64,000 bases of DNA from Pseudoxanthobacter soli DSM 19599 (GCA_945898215.1 CAMDHY010000001.1:81001-145000); one strand, 5' to 3'. Numbered from the stretch's first letter, positions 38,261 to 47,777 are shown. Notes: generated by a model from the sequence alone, not told the origin. Translations and numbers: made by a program.

Positions 38261-41140
38261 TCAGGTTCCGGTTTTCTGCAGCGGCCGCCCGAGCAGCCGG
38301 CGCACCGCATCGACATTGACGGCGACGCCGAAATGCCGGCCCTGGCCGTAGTCGCAGCCGGCTTCCGCCGCCTCGGCGGCGTCCGTCTCGGCCTCGAGAC
38401 CGCTCGCCAGCACCCGCGCGCCGAGACCGTGCGAGAGCGCCACCACCGTCTTCAGCATCGTCGCCTTGGTGGCGGTCTCGGTGGCCCGGAAGCGCGCCGG
38501 CCGGATGCGCACGGCATCGGCGGCGAGGCCGCTCAGCACGCCGACCGCCGACCACTCGGCGCCGATCTCGTCGAGGGCGAGGCCCGCGCCGAGCTCGTGC
38601 AAGCGCCGCTGCACGAGGGCCGAGAGCTCGGGGTTCTCCGTCACCGCTCCTTCCCTCACGCCGATCAGGAGCGTGCCCGGCGCGATCTCGGTGCGCGCCA
38701 GCGCCGCCTTCACGTCGGCGATCAGCTCGTTGTTCATCACGCCGACGGCCGGCAGATTGATCCAGCCGAACAGCGGCTTGTCGCGCGGCGCGAGTTCCTG
38801 CCACTCCGACAGGAGCTTGGCGGAGCGCTCGATGGCGAACAGCGTCAGCTCGTTGACGAGGCCGCCGCGCTCGGCGAGGTGCATCGTCGCCTGCGGGTCG
38901 ATGCGGCCGCGCCGCGGATGGTCCCAGCGCGCCAGCAGCTCGAAGCCGGCGACGGTGCGATCCTTCAGGCTGTGGACGGGGATGCACTCGATGCGGATCT
39001 CGTTCTCGGCGATCGCCCGCCCGAGATCGGTCTCGAGGGAGGCGAGCTCGCCGGCGAGCCGGCGCAGCACCGGCGTGAACGTCGCCGAGCGGTCGCCGCC
39101 GAGGCGCTTGGCGTGGACCATGGCGAGTTCGGCGTCCGAGAGCAGCTCCGCCGCCGAGCGGGAGCCCGGCTCCGCCGAGGCGATGCCGATCGACACGGTG
39201 AGCGAGATCTCGTGGTCGCCGAAGGCGATGGCGGCGCGCACCTGGCGGCGGATCTCGTCGGCGAGCGCAGCAACGCGGGCCGGATCGCGCTCGGAGAGGA
39301 CGACGATCGCAAACGTGTCCCCGCCGACGCGGGCGAGCGTGTCGAGCGGCTTCATCAGCCGCTGCAGGCGGCGCGCAACCGTCAGCAGCGCCGAATCGCC
39401 GATAGACGGCCCGTACGCCTCGTTGACCATGTGGAAGTTGTCGATGCCGAGCGCCACCACGATCGGCCGCGCCGCCGCCTCGTGGCGGGCGCGGTTGAGG
39501 GCGATCTCCAGCCGGTCGACGGCGAGCTCGCGGTTCGGCAGGCCGGTGAGGTTGTCGTGGATGGCGTCGTGCAGCAGCCGCTCCTCGACACCCTTGATGT
39601 CGGTGACGTCGAGCAGCGTGCCGATGCAGCGCACCACCGAGCCGTCGGCGCCGACGATCGGCCGCGCCCGCAGGTGGAACCAGCGGAAGTGCCCGTCCGC
39701 CGCCCGCAGCCGGAACACCTCCGACAGCCGGCCGCGGCGCTGCTCGATCACCGCGTCGAGCAGCAGGCGGAAGCGGTCACCGTCCTGCGGGTGCAGCACC
39801 TCGAGCCAGCTCACCGCCGAACCCTGCAGCCGGCCGGCATCGAGCCCGAGCTGGCGCTCGATCGAGCGGCTCGTGTGGATGCGGTCGCGGTCGATGTCCC
39901 AGTCCCAGATCGGGTCGCCCGATCCCGTCAGCGCCAGCGCCGCCCGCTCGACGTCGCTCACCGGCCCCTGGATCACCGAGCCGCCGGCGAAGGCGTGCTG
40001 CAGCACCGTGAAGCCGATCAGGAGCACGATCAGCACGAGGCCGCCCGACAGCGCCGGCTGGACGATGTCGTTGACGATGCCGCCGGTGATCGCCTGCCCC
40101 GCCCCGACCAGCCAGGCGACGAACAGCGCCCAGGTCGGGATCAGCATGACGGCCCGGTCCGACCCCTTCACCGCCAGCACGCCGATCAGGATGAGGCCGA
40201 TGCCGCCGATCACCGCGAGCGACGCCCGCGCGATGCCGGCGGCGACCCGCGGCTCGGCGAAGGCGACGGCGAGAAGCGCCGCGAGCAGGATGATGAGGCC
40301 GATCAGGGCGTGGCTGTAGCGGACGTGCCATCGCCCGAGATTGAGGTAGGCGTAGAGGAACACCAGCATGGTGACGGCGAGCATCACCTCCGATGCGGCT
40401 CTGTAGAATCTGTCCTCCGAGACGTTGATCTGCAGGACGTCGTCGAGGAAGTAGAAGTCGATCATGATGAAGGCGAGGACCGCCCAGGCGAGTGCGGCGG
40501 TGGCGGGAAACAGCACCGTGCCCTTCACCACGAAGACGATGGTCAGGAACACCGCGAGCAGGCCGGCGATGCCGAGCACGATGCCCTTGTAGAGGGTGTA
40601 GGCGTTGACGCTGTTGCGGTAGGCGTCCGGCTCCCAGAGCGTCAGTTGCGGCAGCCTGGGGGCCCGCAGTTCCATCACGTAGGTGACGACGGCGCCGGGA
40701 TCGAGGGTGATGCGGAAGACGTCGGCGTCGCGGCTCGGCAGGCGCTCCGGCGCGATGCCCTGGCTCGGCGTCACCGCCACGATGCGGCTCGAGCCGAGGT
40801 CCGGCCAGATCAGCTTGGAGCGCGACAGCCGGTAGAACGGCGACACCAGCAGCCGGTCGATCTGCTCGTCGCCGGGATTGGAGAGCGCCACGACGCCCCA
40901 GTAGGCGGGCGTGCCGTCGATCGAGCGCACCTCGATGCGGCGGACGATGCCGTCCGGCCCCGGCGCAGTGGAGACGGCAACGCGATCCTGGAGGTTCCGG
41001 TAGTAGTCGAGGCTGCGCGTCAGGTCGATCGCCCGCACGTCGCCCGGCACCGGCACCGCCTCGGCGGCGGAGGCGGCCTGGCTGCAGAGCGTGGCCATCG
41101 CCAGCATCAGCAGGGCGACGAACCGGTTCAGGACGGACAA
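38261..41140 (-). CDS. 7TM membrane protein with PAS, degenerate GGDEF and degenerate EAL domains
   Basis: A 959-residue protein. The layout is a signal peptide, an extracytoplasmic domain to about residue 180, about seven helices (180-400), PAS (about 405-540), GGDEF-like (about 555-710) and EAL-like (about 720-950). The GGDEF motif reads GGDTF, and the inhibitory-site arginine is Lys (KPLD). In the EAL part the motif is ELL; the first metal glutamate (ElTE) is Gly (IGVRE); DDFG is DEIG; the catalytic lysine (KID) is Arg-Ile-Arg; AEGVE is ASGLE. Neither activity is expected to be normal; a c-di-GMP receptor or scaffold is more likely. Confidence 0.88.
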   Translation of the reverse strand: MSVLNRFVALLMLAMATLCSQAASAAEAVPVPGDVRAIDLTRSLDYYRNLQDRVAVSTAPGPDGIVRRIEVRSIDGTPAYWGVVALSNPGDEQIDRLLVSPFYRLSRSKLIWPDLGSSRIVAVTPSQGIAPERLPSRDADVFRITLDPGAVVTYVMELRAPRLPQLTLWEPDAYRNSVNAYTLYKGIVLGIAGLLAVFLTIVFVVKGTVLFPATAALAWAVLAFIMIDFYFLDDVLQINVSEDRFYRAASEVMLAVTMLVFLYAYLNLGRWHVRYSHALIGLIILLAALLAVAFAEPRVAAGIARASLAVIGGIGLILIGVLAVKGSDRAVMLIPTWALFVAWLVGAGQAITGGIVNDIVQPALSGGLVLIVLLIGFTVLQHAFAGGSVIQGPVSDVERAALALTGSGDPIWDWDIDRDRIHTSRSIERQLGLDAGRLQGSAVSWLEVLHPQDGDRFRLLLDAVIEQRRGRLSEVFRLRAADGHFRWFHLRARPIVGADGSVVRCIGTLLDVTDIKGVEERLLHDAIHDNLTGLPNRELAVDRLEIALNRARHEAAARPIVVALGIDNFHMVNEAYGPSIGDSALLTVARRLQRLMKPLDTLARVGGDTFAIVVLSERDPARVAALADEIRRQVRAAIAFGDHEISLTVSIGIASAEPGSRSAAELLSDAELAMVHAKRLGGDRSATFTPVLRRLAGELASLETDLGRAIAENEIRIECIPVHSLKDRTVAGFELLARWDHPRRGRIDPQATMHLAERGGLVNELTLFAIERSAKLLSEWQELAPRDKPLFGWINLPAVGVMNNELIADVKAALARTEIAPGTLLIGVREGAVTENPELSALVQRRLHELGAGLALDEIGAEWSAVGVLSGLAADAVRIRPARFRATETATKATMLKTVVALSHGLGARVLASGLEAETDAAEAAEAGCDYGQGRHFGVAVNVDAVRRLLGRPLQKTGT

Positions 41141-41172
41141 GAGCTGGCCTCCAGGAGGGACGTCGACGCTAC

Positions 41173-41823
41173 CTACCGGCTGGAGCCCGCCTCCACAAGC
41201 ACGGGCCAGCCCGCATCGGCAGCGAGAGCGGTGGGCGCTCCCTCCCGCAGGTCGTCGGCGACGAGCCCGAAGAGGAGATGGTCCCGCCAGTCGCCGTTGA
41301 TGCAGAGATAGCGGCGTGCGTAGCCCTCACGCCGGAATCCGACCTTTTCGAGGAGGCGGATGGAAGCCGCATTGGAGGGCAGGCACGCCGCCTCCACCCG
41401 GTGCAGGCGCAGCGTGCCGAAGGCGAACGGCAGCACCGCCTTCACTGCCGCCGTCATGATCCCGCGGCCGGCGTGCTGTGCACCCATCCAGTAGCCGAGC
41501 GAGCACGACTGGGTGACGCCGCGGCGCACGTAGGCGAGCGTCAGTCCGCCGAGCAGCGCCCCGTCCATCTCGCGGAACACCAGGAAGGGGTAGCCGACGT
41601 CATCGCGCAGGTCGCGGGCGTAGCGCTTGAGGCGGCGGCGGAAGGCGGCGCGCGTCAGCTCGTCGGCCGCCCAGATCGGCTCCCACGGGGCGAGGAAGGC
41701 GCGGCTCTCCTCGCGCAGCGCCGCCCACGCCGCATGGTCGGCCATCGTCGGCGTGCGCAGGTGGATGCCGGCGCCCCGGATCACCGGCCCCGTTTCCCTG
41801 AGAGCGACGCCGCGCAGGAACAT
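41173..41823 (-). CDS. GNAT family N-acetyltransferase, RimJ-like
   Basis: A 216-residue acetyltransferase. The RimJ/RimL-type motifs are LGYWMGAQHAGRGIMTAAVK near residue 109, LHRVEAACLPSNAASIRLLEKVGF near 139, and EGYARRYLCINGDWRDHLLF at the end. It may acetylate ribosomal-protein N-termini or an antibiotic-like small molecule. It follows the M16 peptidase by 17 bp in the same direction, the arrangement seen in many alphaproteobacteria. Confidence 0.88.
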   Translation of the reverse strand: MFLRGVALRETGPVIRGAGIHLRTPTMADHAAWAALREESRAFLAPWEPIWAADELTRAAFRRRLKRYARDLRDDVGYPFLVFREMDGALLGGLTLAYVRRGVTQSCSLGYWMGAQHAGRGIMTAAVKAVLPFAFGTLRLHRVEAACLPSNAASIRLLEKVGFRREGYARRYLCINGDWRDHLLFGLVADDLREGAPTALAADAGWPVLVEAGSSR

Positions 41824-41840
41824 CGCCGCTCCCCGTTCCG

Positions 41841-43121
41841 TCAGGCGGCGGCCGCGACGCCGGTGCCGAGCCGCCCGGCGATGTCGCCGAGCCGGTCGAG
41901 GCCGTCGAGGGGACCGATCGCGGCGAGCGTCGGCGGCGTTCCGCGGATGATCTCCTCGGCGACGCGCCGCACGTCGGCGGCGGCGACGGCGTCGATGCGC
42001 GACAGGATCTCCTGCATTGTCAGCGGCCGGCCGTAGACGAGGATCTGCCGCGCCATCTGGCTCGCCCGCGAGGCGGCGCTTTCGCGCGACATCAGGAGCC
42101 CGGCCCGCATCTGCGCCCGCGAGCGATCGACCTCGGCGTCGGTGATGGCGGCGGCCGCCTTCGCGAGCTCCGCCGTCAGCACGTCGACGAGCTCCGGCAC
42201 GTCGCCCTCGCCGGTGGCGACGTGGACGCCCATCAGCCCGGTGTCGGTGAAACCCCAGTGGAAGGCGTAGATCGAGTAGCAGAGGCCGCGGCTCTCGCGG
42301 ATCTCCTGGAACAGCCGCGAGGACATGCCGCCGCCGAGCACCGAGGCGAGCAACTGCGCCGCGTAGTAGTCGTCCGAGCCGTAGCGCCGGCCCTCGAAGC
42401 CGAGCACGATCTGCGTCTCCTGCAGGTCGCGCTCCTCCCGGCGCTCGCCGCCGAAATAGCGCGCCGGCGGGTCGTCGGGCCCGCCCGCGGTCGGCAGGCC
42501 CGCGAGCTTCTCCTCGGCGAGCGCCACGACCGTGGCGTGGTCGAGCGCGCCGGCCGCCGACAGCACCATCTGCGGCGCCCGGTAGTGGGTGCCGAGATAG
42601 GCGCGCAGCGCCGGCGCACCGAAGCCGCGCACCGTGTCCACGGTTCCGAGGATGGGCTTGCCGATCGACTGGTCAGGCCACGCCGCGCCCTGGAAGAGGT
42701 CGAAGACCTTGTCGTCCGGCGTGTCGTCGGCGGCGCCGATCTCCTGCACGATGACGTGCTGCTCGCGCTTCAGCTCCTCCGGATCGAATTCCGACTCGAG
42801 CAGGATGTCGCCGAGGATGTCGGCGGCGAGCGCCACGTCGTCGCCGAGCACGCGGGCGTAGTAGTAGGTGGTCTCGACGCTGGGGGCGGCGTTGAGCTCG
42901 CCGCCGACCGCCTCGATCTCCTCGGCGATCTGGCGGGCCGTCCGGCGCTTGGTGCCCTTGAAGGCCATGTGCTCCAGCAGGTGCGAGATGCCATGCTCGC
43001 CCTCTCGCTCGGAGCGCGAGCCGGCGCCGACCCAGACGCCGATGGCGGCACTCTCGATGTGCGGCATCGCCTCTGTGGCGACGAGCAGGCCGTTGTCGAG
43101 GCGGGTAGTCTCAACCGTCAT
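41841..43121 (-). CDS. M16 family zinc peptidase (mitochondrial processing peptidase-like)
   Basis: A 426-residue metallopeptidase of the one-domain pitrilysin type. The inverted zinc site HLLEH is at residues 47-51 (HxxEH, in ISHLLEHMAFKGTKRRTA), with the downstream glutamate in EELKREQHVIVQEIG. It is the close relative of the mitochondrial processing peptidase beta subunit. The ATG at 43121 lies two bases after the thrC stop, so translational coupling is likely. The frame stays open upstream to 43742 as a shadow. Confidence 0.93.
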   Translation of the reverse strand: MTVETTRLDNGLLVATEAMPHIESAAIGVWVGAGSRSEREGEHGISHLLEHMAFKGTKRRTARQIAEEIEAVGGELNAAPSVETTYYYARVLGDDVALAADILGDILLESEFDPEELKREQHVIVQEIGAADDTPDDKVFDLFQGAAWPDQSIGKPILGTVDTVRGFGAPALRAYLGTHYRAPQMVLSAAGALDHATVVALAEEKLAGLPTAGGPDDPPARYFGGERREERDLQETQIVLGFEGRRYGSDDYYAAQLLASVLGGGMSSRLFQEIRESRGLCYSIYAFHWGFTDTGLMGVHVATGEGDVPELVDVLTAELAKAAAAITDAEVDRSRAQMRAGLLMSRESAASRASQMARQILVYGRPLTMQEILSRIDAVAAADVRRVAEEIIRGTPPTLAAIGPLDGLDRLGDIAGRLGTGVAAAA

Positions 43122-43123
43122 CG

Positions 43124-44530
43124 TCACGCCTCCGCCGCCACGGCGCGCGAGCGGGCGGCGACGAGCGCGGCGACCGCGCCAACGTCCGCCGCGACCGTCG
43201 TCACGCGCTCGGGCCTGTCCATCAGATCGGCGAGCCGCTCCGGCAAGGCCGGTCGCAGGCCCGTTGCCGCCGCCACCGCATCGGGGAACTTCGCCGGATG
43301 CGCCGTCGCCAGCGTCACCATCGGCACGCCGTCGCGAATGTGGTCCTCGGCCACCGCCACGGCCACCGCCGTGTGCGGGTCGAGCAGCAGGCCGCAGCGG
43401 GCGTGCACGGCGGCGATCGTCGCCGCCGTCGCTGCCTCGTCGGTACGGCCGGCGACGAACAGGCCGCGGATCTCGGCGAGCGCGTCTGGCGGCACGGTGA
43501 AGGCGCCGCTCTGGCCGAGCCCCTCCATCATCCGCACCACCGCCTCGGCGTCGCGGCCGGTCGCCTCGAACAGCAGCCGCTCGAAGTTCGACGACACCTG
43601 GATGTCCATCGACGGCGACTGCGTCGCCGTCACGCCGCGCACCTCGTAGCGGCCGGTCTCGAGGGTGCGCACCAGGATGTCGTTGACGTTGGTCGCCACC
43701 GCCAGCGTCTCCACTGGCAGGCCCATGCGCTGCGCGACCCAACCGGCGAAGACGTCGCCGAAATTGCCGGTCGGCACCGCGAACGACACCGTGCGATGCG
43801 GCGAGCCGAGCGCCACGGCGGCGACGAAATAGTAGACCACCTGCGCAACGATGCGCGCCCAGTTGATCGAGTTGATGCCGGCGAGCGCCACCCGGTCGCG
43901 GAAGCGGTGGTCGTTGAACATCGCCTTCACGATCGACTGGCAGTCGTCGAAGGTGCCAGCGACGGCGAGCGCGTGGACGTTGTCGTCGGCCGCCGTCGTC
44001 ATCTGCCGGCGCTGCACCCGCGAGACGCGCCCGTCGGGGAACAGGATCACCACGTCTACCGCGGCCCGGCCGCGGAAGGCCTCGATCGCCGCCGCGCCGG
44101 TGTCGCCGGAGGTGGCCCCGACGATCGTCGCCCGCGACCCGCGCGCCGCCAACGCGTGGTCCATCAGGCGGGCGATGAGCTGCATCGCCACGTCCTTGAA
44201 GGCGAGCGTCGGCCCGTGGTGGAGCTCGCAGAGGAAGTGGCCGGGGGCGAGCTGGGTGATCGGCGTCACCGCCGGATGGCCGAAGCCTTCATAGGCCGCC
44301 TGCGTCATCGCACTGAGATCGGAATCGGCGATCTCATCCCCGGTGAAGCGGCGGATGATGTCGAAGGCGACCTCGTGATAGGGGCGGCCGGCGAGCGCGG
44401 CGATCTCGTGCGCTTCGATGCGGGGCCACGTTTCCGGCACGTAGAGGCCGCCGTCGCGGGCGAGCCCGGCGAGCAGGACGTCGACGAAGCCGAGCGCGGG
44501 CGCCCTCCCGCGGGTGCTGACATAACGCAA
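43124..44530 (-). CDS. thrC: threonine synthase
   Basis: A 468-residue PLP enzyme that makes threonine from O-phosphohomoserine. It opens LRYVSTRGRAPALGFVDVLL, with the PLP lysine in GPTLAFKDVAMQLIARL near residue 106 and phosphate/PLP loops in VGATSGDTGAAAIEAF. The start is assigned to TTG at 44530, with GGAGGA upstream and a perfect fit to the family N-terminus; the ATG at 44563 would add 11 unrelated residues. It is the first gene of a thrC-M16-GNAT run. Confidence 0.95.
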   Translation of the reverse strand: MRYVSTRGRAPALGFVDVLLAGLARDGGLYVPETWPRIEAHEIAALAGRPYHEVAFDIIRRFTGDEIADSDLSAMTQAAYEGFGHPAVTPITQLAPGHFLCELHHGPTLAFKDVAMQLIARLMDHALAARGSRATIVGATSGDTGAAAIEAFRGRAAVDVVILFPDGRVSRVQRRQMTTAADDNVHALAVAGTFDDCQSIVKAMFNDHRFRDRVALAGINSINWARIVAQVVYYFVAAVALGSPHRTVSFAVPTGNFGDVFAGWVAQRMGLPVETLAVATNVNDILVRTLETGRYEVRGVTATQSPSMDIQVSSNFERLLFEATGRDAEAVVRMMEGLGQSGAFTVPPDALAEIRGLFVAGRTDEAATAATIAAVHARCGLLLDPHTAVAVAVAEDHIRDGVPMVTLATAHPAKFPDAVAAATGLRPALPERLADLMDRPERVTTVAADVGAVAALVAARSRAVAAEA

Positions 44531-44617
44531 GCCGGCGCTTCCTCCTGTGTTCGCGGCCGCCATCTCCGCCCATGCGCACGGCCGCCGAAACCGGCGGCGA
44601 TCCTATCGGTCGCTCCC

Positions 44618-44692
44618 GGGGGCGGCAAGAACGGTGGCGGCAAGATCGGTGGCGGCAAGATCGGTGGCGCCAAGATCGGTGGCGCCAAGAAC
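44618..44692. repeat. five-copy 15-bp tandem repeat between thrC and yqgE
   Basis: Five consecutive 15-base units with the core GGTGGCGGCAAGATC. Unit 1 is GGGGGCGGCAAGAAC, units 2 and 3 match the core, units 4 and 5 read GGTGGCGCCAAG followed by ATC or AAC. The period is a multiple of three, so it could be read as five-residue repeats (GATDL / AATDL on the minus strand), but no start or homology-like sequence supports a gene. It lies in the 188-bp gap upstream of thrC. Confidence 0.9.
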
Positions 44693-44718
44693 AGCGGCGC
44701 GATTGCCAGCAGCTCGTC

Positions 44719-45363
44719 TCAGGCGTGGCCGACGTCCGACGACAGCCAGCCGGGGTGGATGCCGAGCTTCTGGAAGGCGCGATCGTATTTCTGCTCGAGC
44801 TCGGGCCCGAAGATCAGCTCCGCGTCGGCCGGCACGGTCAGCCAGCCGTTGTGCTGGATCTCGTTCTCGAGCTGCCCCGGCGCCCATCCGGCATAGCCGA
44901 GGGCGAGCAGCGCCTGCGCCGGCCCCTCCCCCGCGGCGATCGCCTGGAGAATCTCGAGCGTCGCCGTCAGGCAGATGCCGTCGTCGATCGGCAGCGTCGA
45001 GTTGGCGATGCTGAAGTCGGCCGAGTGCAGCACGAAGCCGCGCCCCGTCTCCACCGGCCCGCCGCGGTGCACCTTCATCTCGCGCGCCGGCGACGGGAGG
45101 CGGATCTGCTGGCTCGCGGGAATGACGTCGAGCTGCACCAGCAGTTCCGGGAAGGAGACGTGGCTGACGAGCTGGTTGAGGACGATGCCCATCGCGCCGT
45201 CGGACGAGTGGGCGCATAGGTAGATCAGCGTCCGGGCGAACCGCTCGTCGGACATCCAAGGCATCGCGATCAGGATCTGCCCGTCAAGAAAGCTTCGCGC
45301 CGTCGAGCTCAAGCCGTCGCCTCCGCCCTGCCAGCTCCCCGCCGGAGACGAGTGTATGCCCAA
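44719..45363 (-). CDS. YqgE/AlgH family protein
   Basis: A 214-residue protein of the UPF0301 family. Hallmark segments are [23 protein letters not shown] near residue 28, [10 protein letters not shown] near 55, [18 protein letters not shown] near 96 and [14 protein letters not shown] near 155. Its function is not settled; AlgH is linked to alginate regulation in Pseudomonas. The N-terminal 20 residues are a variable extension. Confidence 0.92.
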   Translation of the reverse strand: MGIHSSPAGSWQGGGDGLSSTARSFLDGQILIAMPWMSDERFARTLIYLCAHSSDGAMGIVLNQLVSHVSFPELLVQLDVIPASQQIRLPSPAREMKVHRGGPVETGRGFVLHSADFSIANSTLPIDDGICLTATLEILQAIAAGEGPAQALLALGYAGWAPGQLENEIQHNGWLTVPADAELIFGPELEQKYDRAFQKLGIHPGWLSSDVGHA

Positions 45364-45518
45364 GCCGGCGGATCGTCGAGAACGCCGCCGACCCCGCCGC
45401 CGGGTCTGGCGTCGCAGGTGACCGCTGCGACCTCCCGTCCCGCCCGGGGGCTGTACCGCGCCCCGCCGCGGCGACTAGGGTGCGTTCGCGCGCTCCCCTC
45501 CGCGAGGTCGCCCAACCC

Positions 45519-46346
45519 ATGCCGACCGTGCCCTCGTTCGCCCTCCGCCTGCTGCTGGCGCTCGGCCTCGCCGTCACCGCCGTCTCGGGCAGCCTCGCCG
45601 CCACCTCGCCGTGGAGCGAGGCGACCGGGGCGAAGCTGCGGCTGATCGCCCCCGGCGGCCCGCCGGCGGCCGACGGCACGCTGTCAATGGGCATCGAGAT
45701 CGCGCTCGAGGACGGCTGGAAGACCTACTGGCGCCACCCGGGCGACGCCGGCCTGCCGCCGGAGATCGACTTCTCCGGCTCGAGCAACCTCGCCGGCGCG
45801 ACGATCGACTTTCCCGCCCCCCGCCGCTTCGTCGACGGCGGCTCGACTTCGATCGGCTACGGCGGCTCGGTGGTGCTGCCGGTGCATCTGAAGCCCGAGG
45901 ACCCGGCGCTGCCGGTGATGGTCGACGCCCGCATCCTCTACGGCGCCTGCAAGGAGCTCTGCGTGCCGGCCTTGGCCACCGCGCGGCTGATGGTGTCGCA
46001 AGCCACGCGCGCCGACCCCTCCGCCGCAGCCGTCCACGCCGCCGCCGTGGCACAGGTGCCTACCGCGGCCTACGAGGGCCTCGACATCACCACCGTGGCC
46101 CGCACCGACGATCCGCATGTGCTGCTCGTCACCGCCGCCGTTACTGATGGCGGCGCCGAGGCGGACCTCTTCGCCGAGGGGCCGGGCGAGGCGTTCCCCC
46201 GCCTGCCAGTGCGCGTCGAGACCAGCGACCCCGCACACCCGCAGTGGCGCGTCGCCCTCGACCCGCACGGCCCCGCGAAGGGCCGCGTCCGCTTCACCCT
46301 CGTCGCCGGCGATCGCGCGGTGGAGCGGGTCGTGACGCTCGACTGA
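45519..46346 (+). CDS. secreted DsbD N-terminal-like protein (disulfide-interchange domain)
   Basis: A 275-residue exported protein. A signal peptide (about 5-27) precedes an immunoglobulin-like domain of the DsbD-alpha / DsbC family: GWKTYWRHPGDAGLPPEIDFSG, then DARILYGACKELCVPAL near residue 145, where the Cys-x4-Cys pair matches the redox pair of DsbD's N-terminal domain. It lacks the transmembrane and thioredoxin parts of DsbD. It may deliver electrons in periplasmic thiol or copper chemistry, perhaps for the cytochrome oxidase genes downstream. The start is ATG 45519; the frame opens at 45480. Confidence 0.82.
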   Translation: MPTVPSFALRLLLALGLAVTAVSGSLAATSPWSEATGAKLRLIAPGGPPAADGTLSMGIEIALEDGWKTYWRHPGDAGLPPEIDFSGSSNLAGATIDFPAPRRFVDGGSTSIGYGGSVVLPVHLKPEDPALPVMVDARILYGACKELCVPALATARLMVSQATRADPSAAAVHAAAVAQVPTAAYEGLDITTVARTDDPHVLLVTAAVTDGGAEADLFAEGPGEAFPRLPVRVETSDPAHPQWRVALDPHGPAKGRVRFTLVAGDRAVERVVTLD

Positions 46347-46485
46347 GCGCGCTCGACGCTCTCCCGGAGATGGCCTATCTGTGCGCCGACGACAGGCGTG
46401 GCGGGCCCGGCTCGGCGGCGGCGCGCCGTTCGATCTTCGCGGCCGGCCGCGCCGGCGCGATCCCACAGGACGAGGAGACGGGGCG

Positions 46486-46968
46486 ATGACGATCCAGGTC
46501 GGCGAGAAAATCCCGGAAGCCACCTTCAAGACGATGACCGCCGATGGCCCGAAGGAGATCGGCACCGACGCGCTGTTCTCCGGCAAGACGGTCGTGCTGT
46601 TCGCCGTCCCCGGCGCCTTTACCCCCACCTGTCACCGCAACCACCTGCCGGGCTTCCTGGAAAACGTCGATGCCATCAAGGCGAAGGGCGTCGACGAGAT
46701 CGCCGTCGTCTCGGTCAACGACGTCTTCGTCATGGACGCCTGGGCGAAGGCCACCGGCGGCGACGGCAAGATCGTCTTCCTCGCCGACGGCAGCGGCGAC
46801 TTCGCCCGCAAGGTCGACCTCGTGATGGACGCCTCGGGCTTCGGCATGGGGCTGCGCTCGAAGCGCTACGCCATGGTGGTGAAGGACGGCGTCGTCGATG
46901 TCCTCAACATCGAGGAGGCCCCGGGCGTCAGCGTCTCCGGCGCCGCGGCCGTGCTCGCCGCGCTCTGA
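46486..46968 (+). CDS. peroxiredoxin (Prx5/AhpE-like)
   Basis: A 160-residue atypical 2-Cys peroxiredoxin. The peroxidatic cysteine is in PGAFTPTCHRNHLPGF near residue 49, with the Prx5-type hallmark after it. No second conserved cysteine is visible, so recycling probably uses glutathione or another thiol. It reduces hydrogen peroxide and organic peroxides in the cytoplasm. The ATG at 46486 follows GAGGAG. Convergent with the cta operon end, separated by a bidirectional hairpin. Confidence 0.93.
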   Translation: MTIQVGEKIPEATFKTMTADGPKEIGTDALFSGKTVVLFAVPGAFTPTCHRNHLPGFLENVDAIKAKGVDEIAVVSVNDVFVMDAWAKATGGDGKIVFLADGSGDFARKVDLVMDASGFGMGLRSKRYAMVVKDGVVDVLNIEEAPGVSVSGAAAVLAAL

Positions 46969-46988
46969 TCGGCGGGACCACAACAAAG

Positions 46989-47013
46989 GCGCCGCCGCCC
47001 TCAGCGGCGGCGC
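46989..47013 (-). terminator. Rho-independent-type terminator of the cta operon
   Basis: A perfect 10-bp GC stem (46989-46998 with 47004-47013) closes a five-base loop that contains the SURF1 stop codon (47003-47001). On the minus strand a T-rich run, CTTTGTTG, follows directly. It probably ends the cta transcript and may also block read-through from the convergent peroxiredoxin gene. Confidence 0.75.
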
Positions 47014-47777
47014 AGCCGGCCGAGAACGAAGACCAGCCAGACCCCGGCGAGCGCCGCTGCGAGGCCGAACCACGTCAGCGCATATTGCAGGTGGCTGTTG
47101 GTATAGACGCGCCGCGTCTCCCCGGCCTGCGGCACCCCACTCGGCGGCGTCGTCGAAGCCGCCGCGTCGAGCGTGAAGGGGGCGAGCCGCGTGACCGCCG
47201 GCAGCGAAAAGGCCGGCGCCATCTCGGCCGCGTCGCGCACGAACCAGAGCTTCTTCTGCGGGTTGGGGTCGGGGGTGAACATCCCCGGCGGGTCCGGCCG
47301 TCGCAGCAGTCCGTCGAGCACGACCTCGCCCGCCGGCGGCGGCGGCACCACCGGCGCCGCGCCGTCCATGCCGGTCGGCACGAAGCCGCGGTTGACCAGC
47401 ACCACCCAGCCGTCCGTCGTCTCGAAGGGCGCCATCACCCACAGCCCCGGGCCGGAAAGCGGGCCGCGGGCGTCGGACAGCACCGTGTAGACGTAGGCTT
47501 CGCCGGGGAGAAAATGCCCGGGAACGGCGAGCCGCGTGAGGTCGGCCTCGTCCCAGTCGAGGCCGTCCCAGGTCGCCGGCGCGGGCGGTGCCACCGGCGG
47601 TGCATCCGGGCGCGAGGTGGCAGCCTCGATGAGCACCGTCTTCCAGGCGAGCCGCTCAAGCTGCCAGACGCCGAGCGAGACCAGCACCGCACCGGCCGCG
47701 AGCGTCAGAAGGGTCGGCAGCCAGAGCCGGCGCCAGACGGGCGCTGCGCCCGCCGTCCCGCCCGCCGCCCCGCTCAT
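47001..47777 (-). CDS. SURF1 family cytochrome oxidase biogenesis protein
   Basis: A 258-residue SURF1 protein with two membrane helices (about 21-38 and 232-252) around a large periplasmic domain. Family blocks are LVSLGVWQLERLAWK, VLVNRGFVPTG and NSHLQYALTWFGLAAAL. It helps insert heme a into subunit 1 of the aa3 oxidase. It is the last gene of the cta operon. The ATG at 47777 overlaps the DUF983 stop by four bases (ATGA). Confidence 0.95.
   Translation of the reverse strand: MSGAAGGTAGAAPVWRRLWLPTLLTLAAGAVLVSLGVWQLERLAWKTVLIEAATSRPDAPPVAPPAPATWDGLDWDEADLTRLAVPGHFLPGEAYVYTVLSDARGPLSGPGLWVMAPFETTDGWVVLVNRGFVPTGMDGAAPVVPPPPAGEVVLDGLLRRPDPPGMFTPDPNPQKKLWFVRDAAEMAPAFSLPAVTRLAPFTLDAAASTTPPSGVPQAGETRRVYTNSHLQYALTWFGLAAALAGVWLVFVLGRLRRR

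Noticed and set aside
44618..44692. CRISPR array
   Set aside because: Units are contiguous 15-mers without spacers, and no cas genes are present.
44572..45219. Open frame with five-residue repeats (QDRWR) through the 15-bp repeat and across yqgE
   Set aside because: It overlaps the well-supported yqgE gene on the other strand and has no independent evidence.
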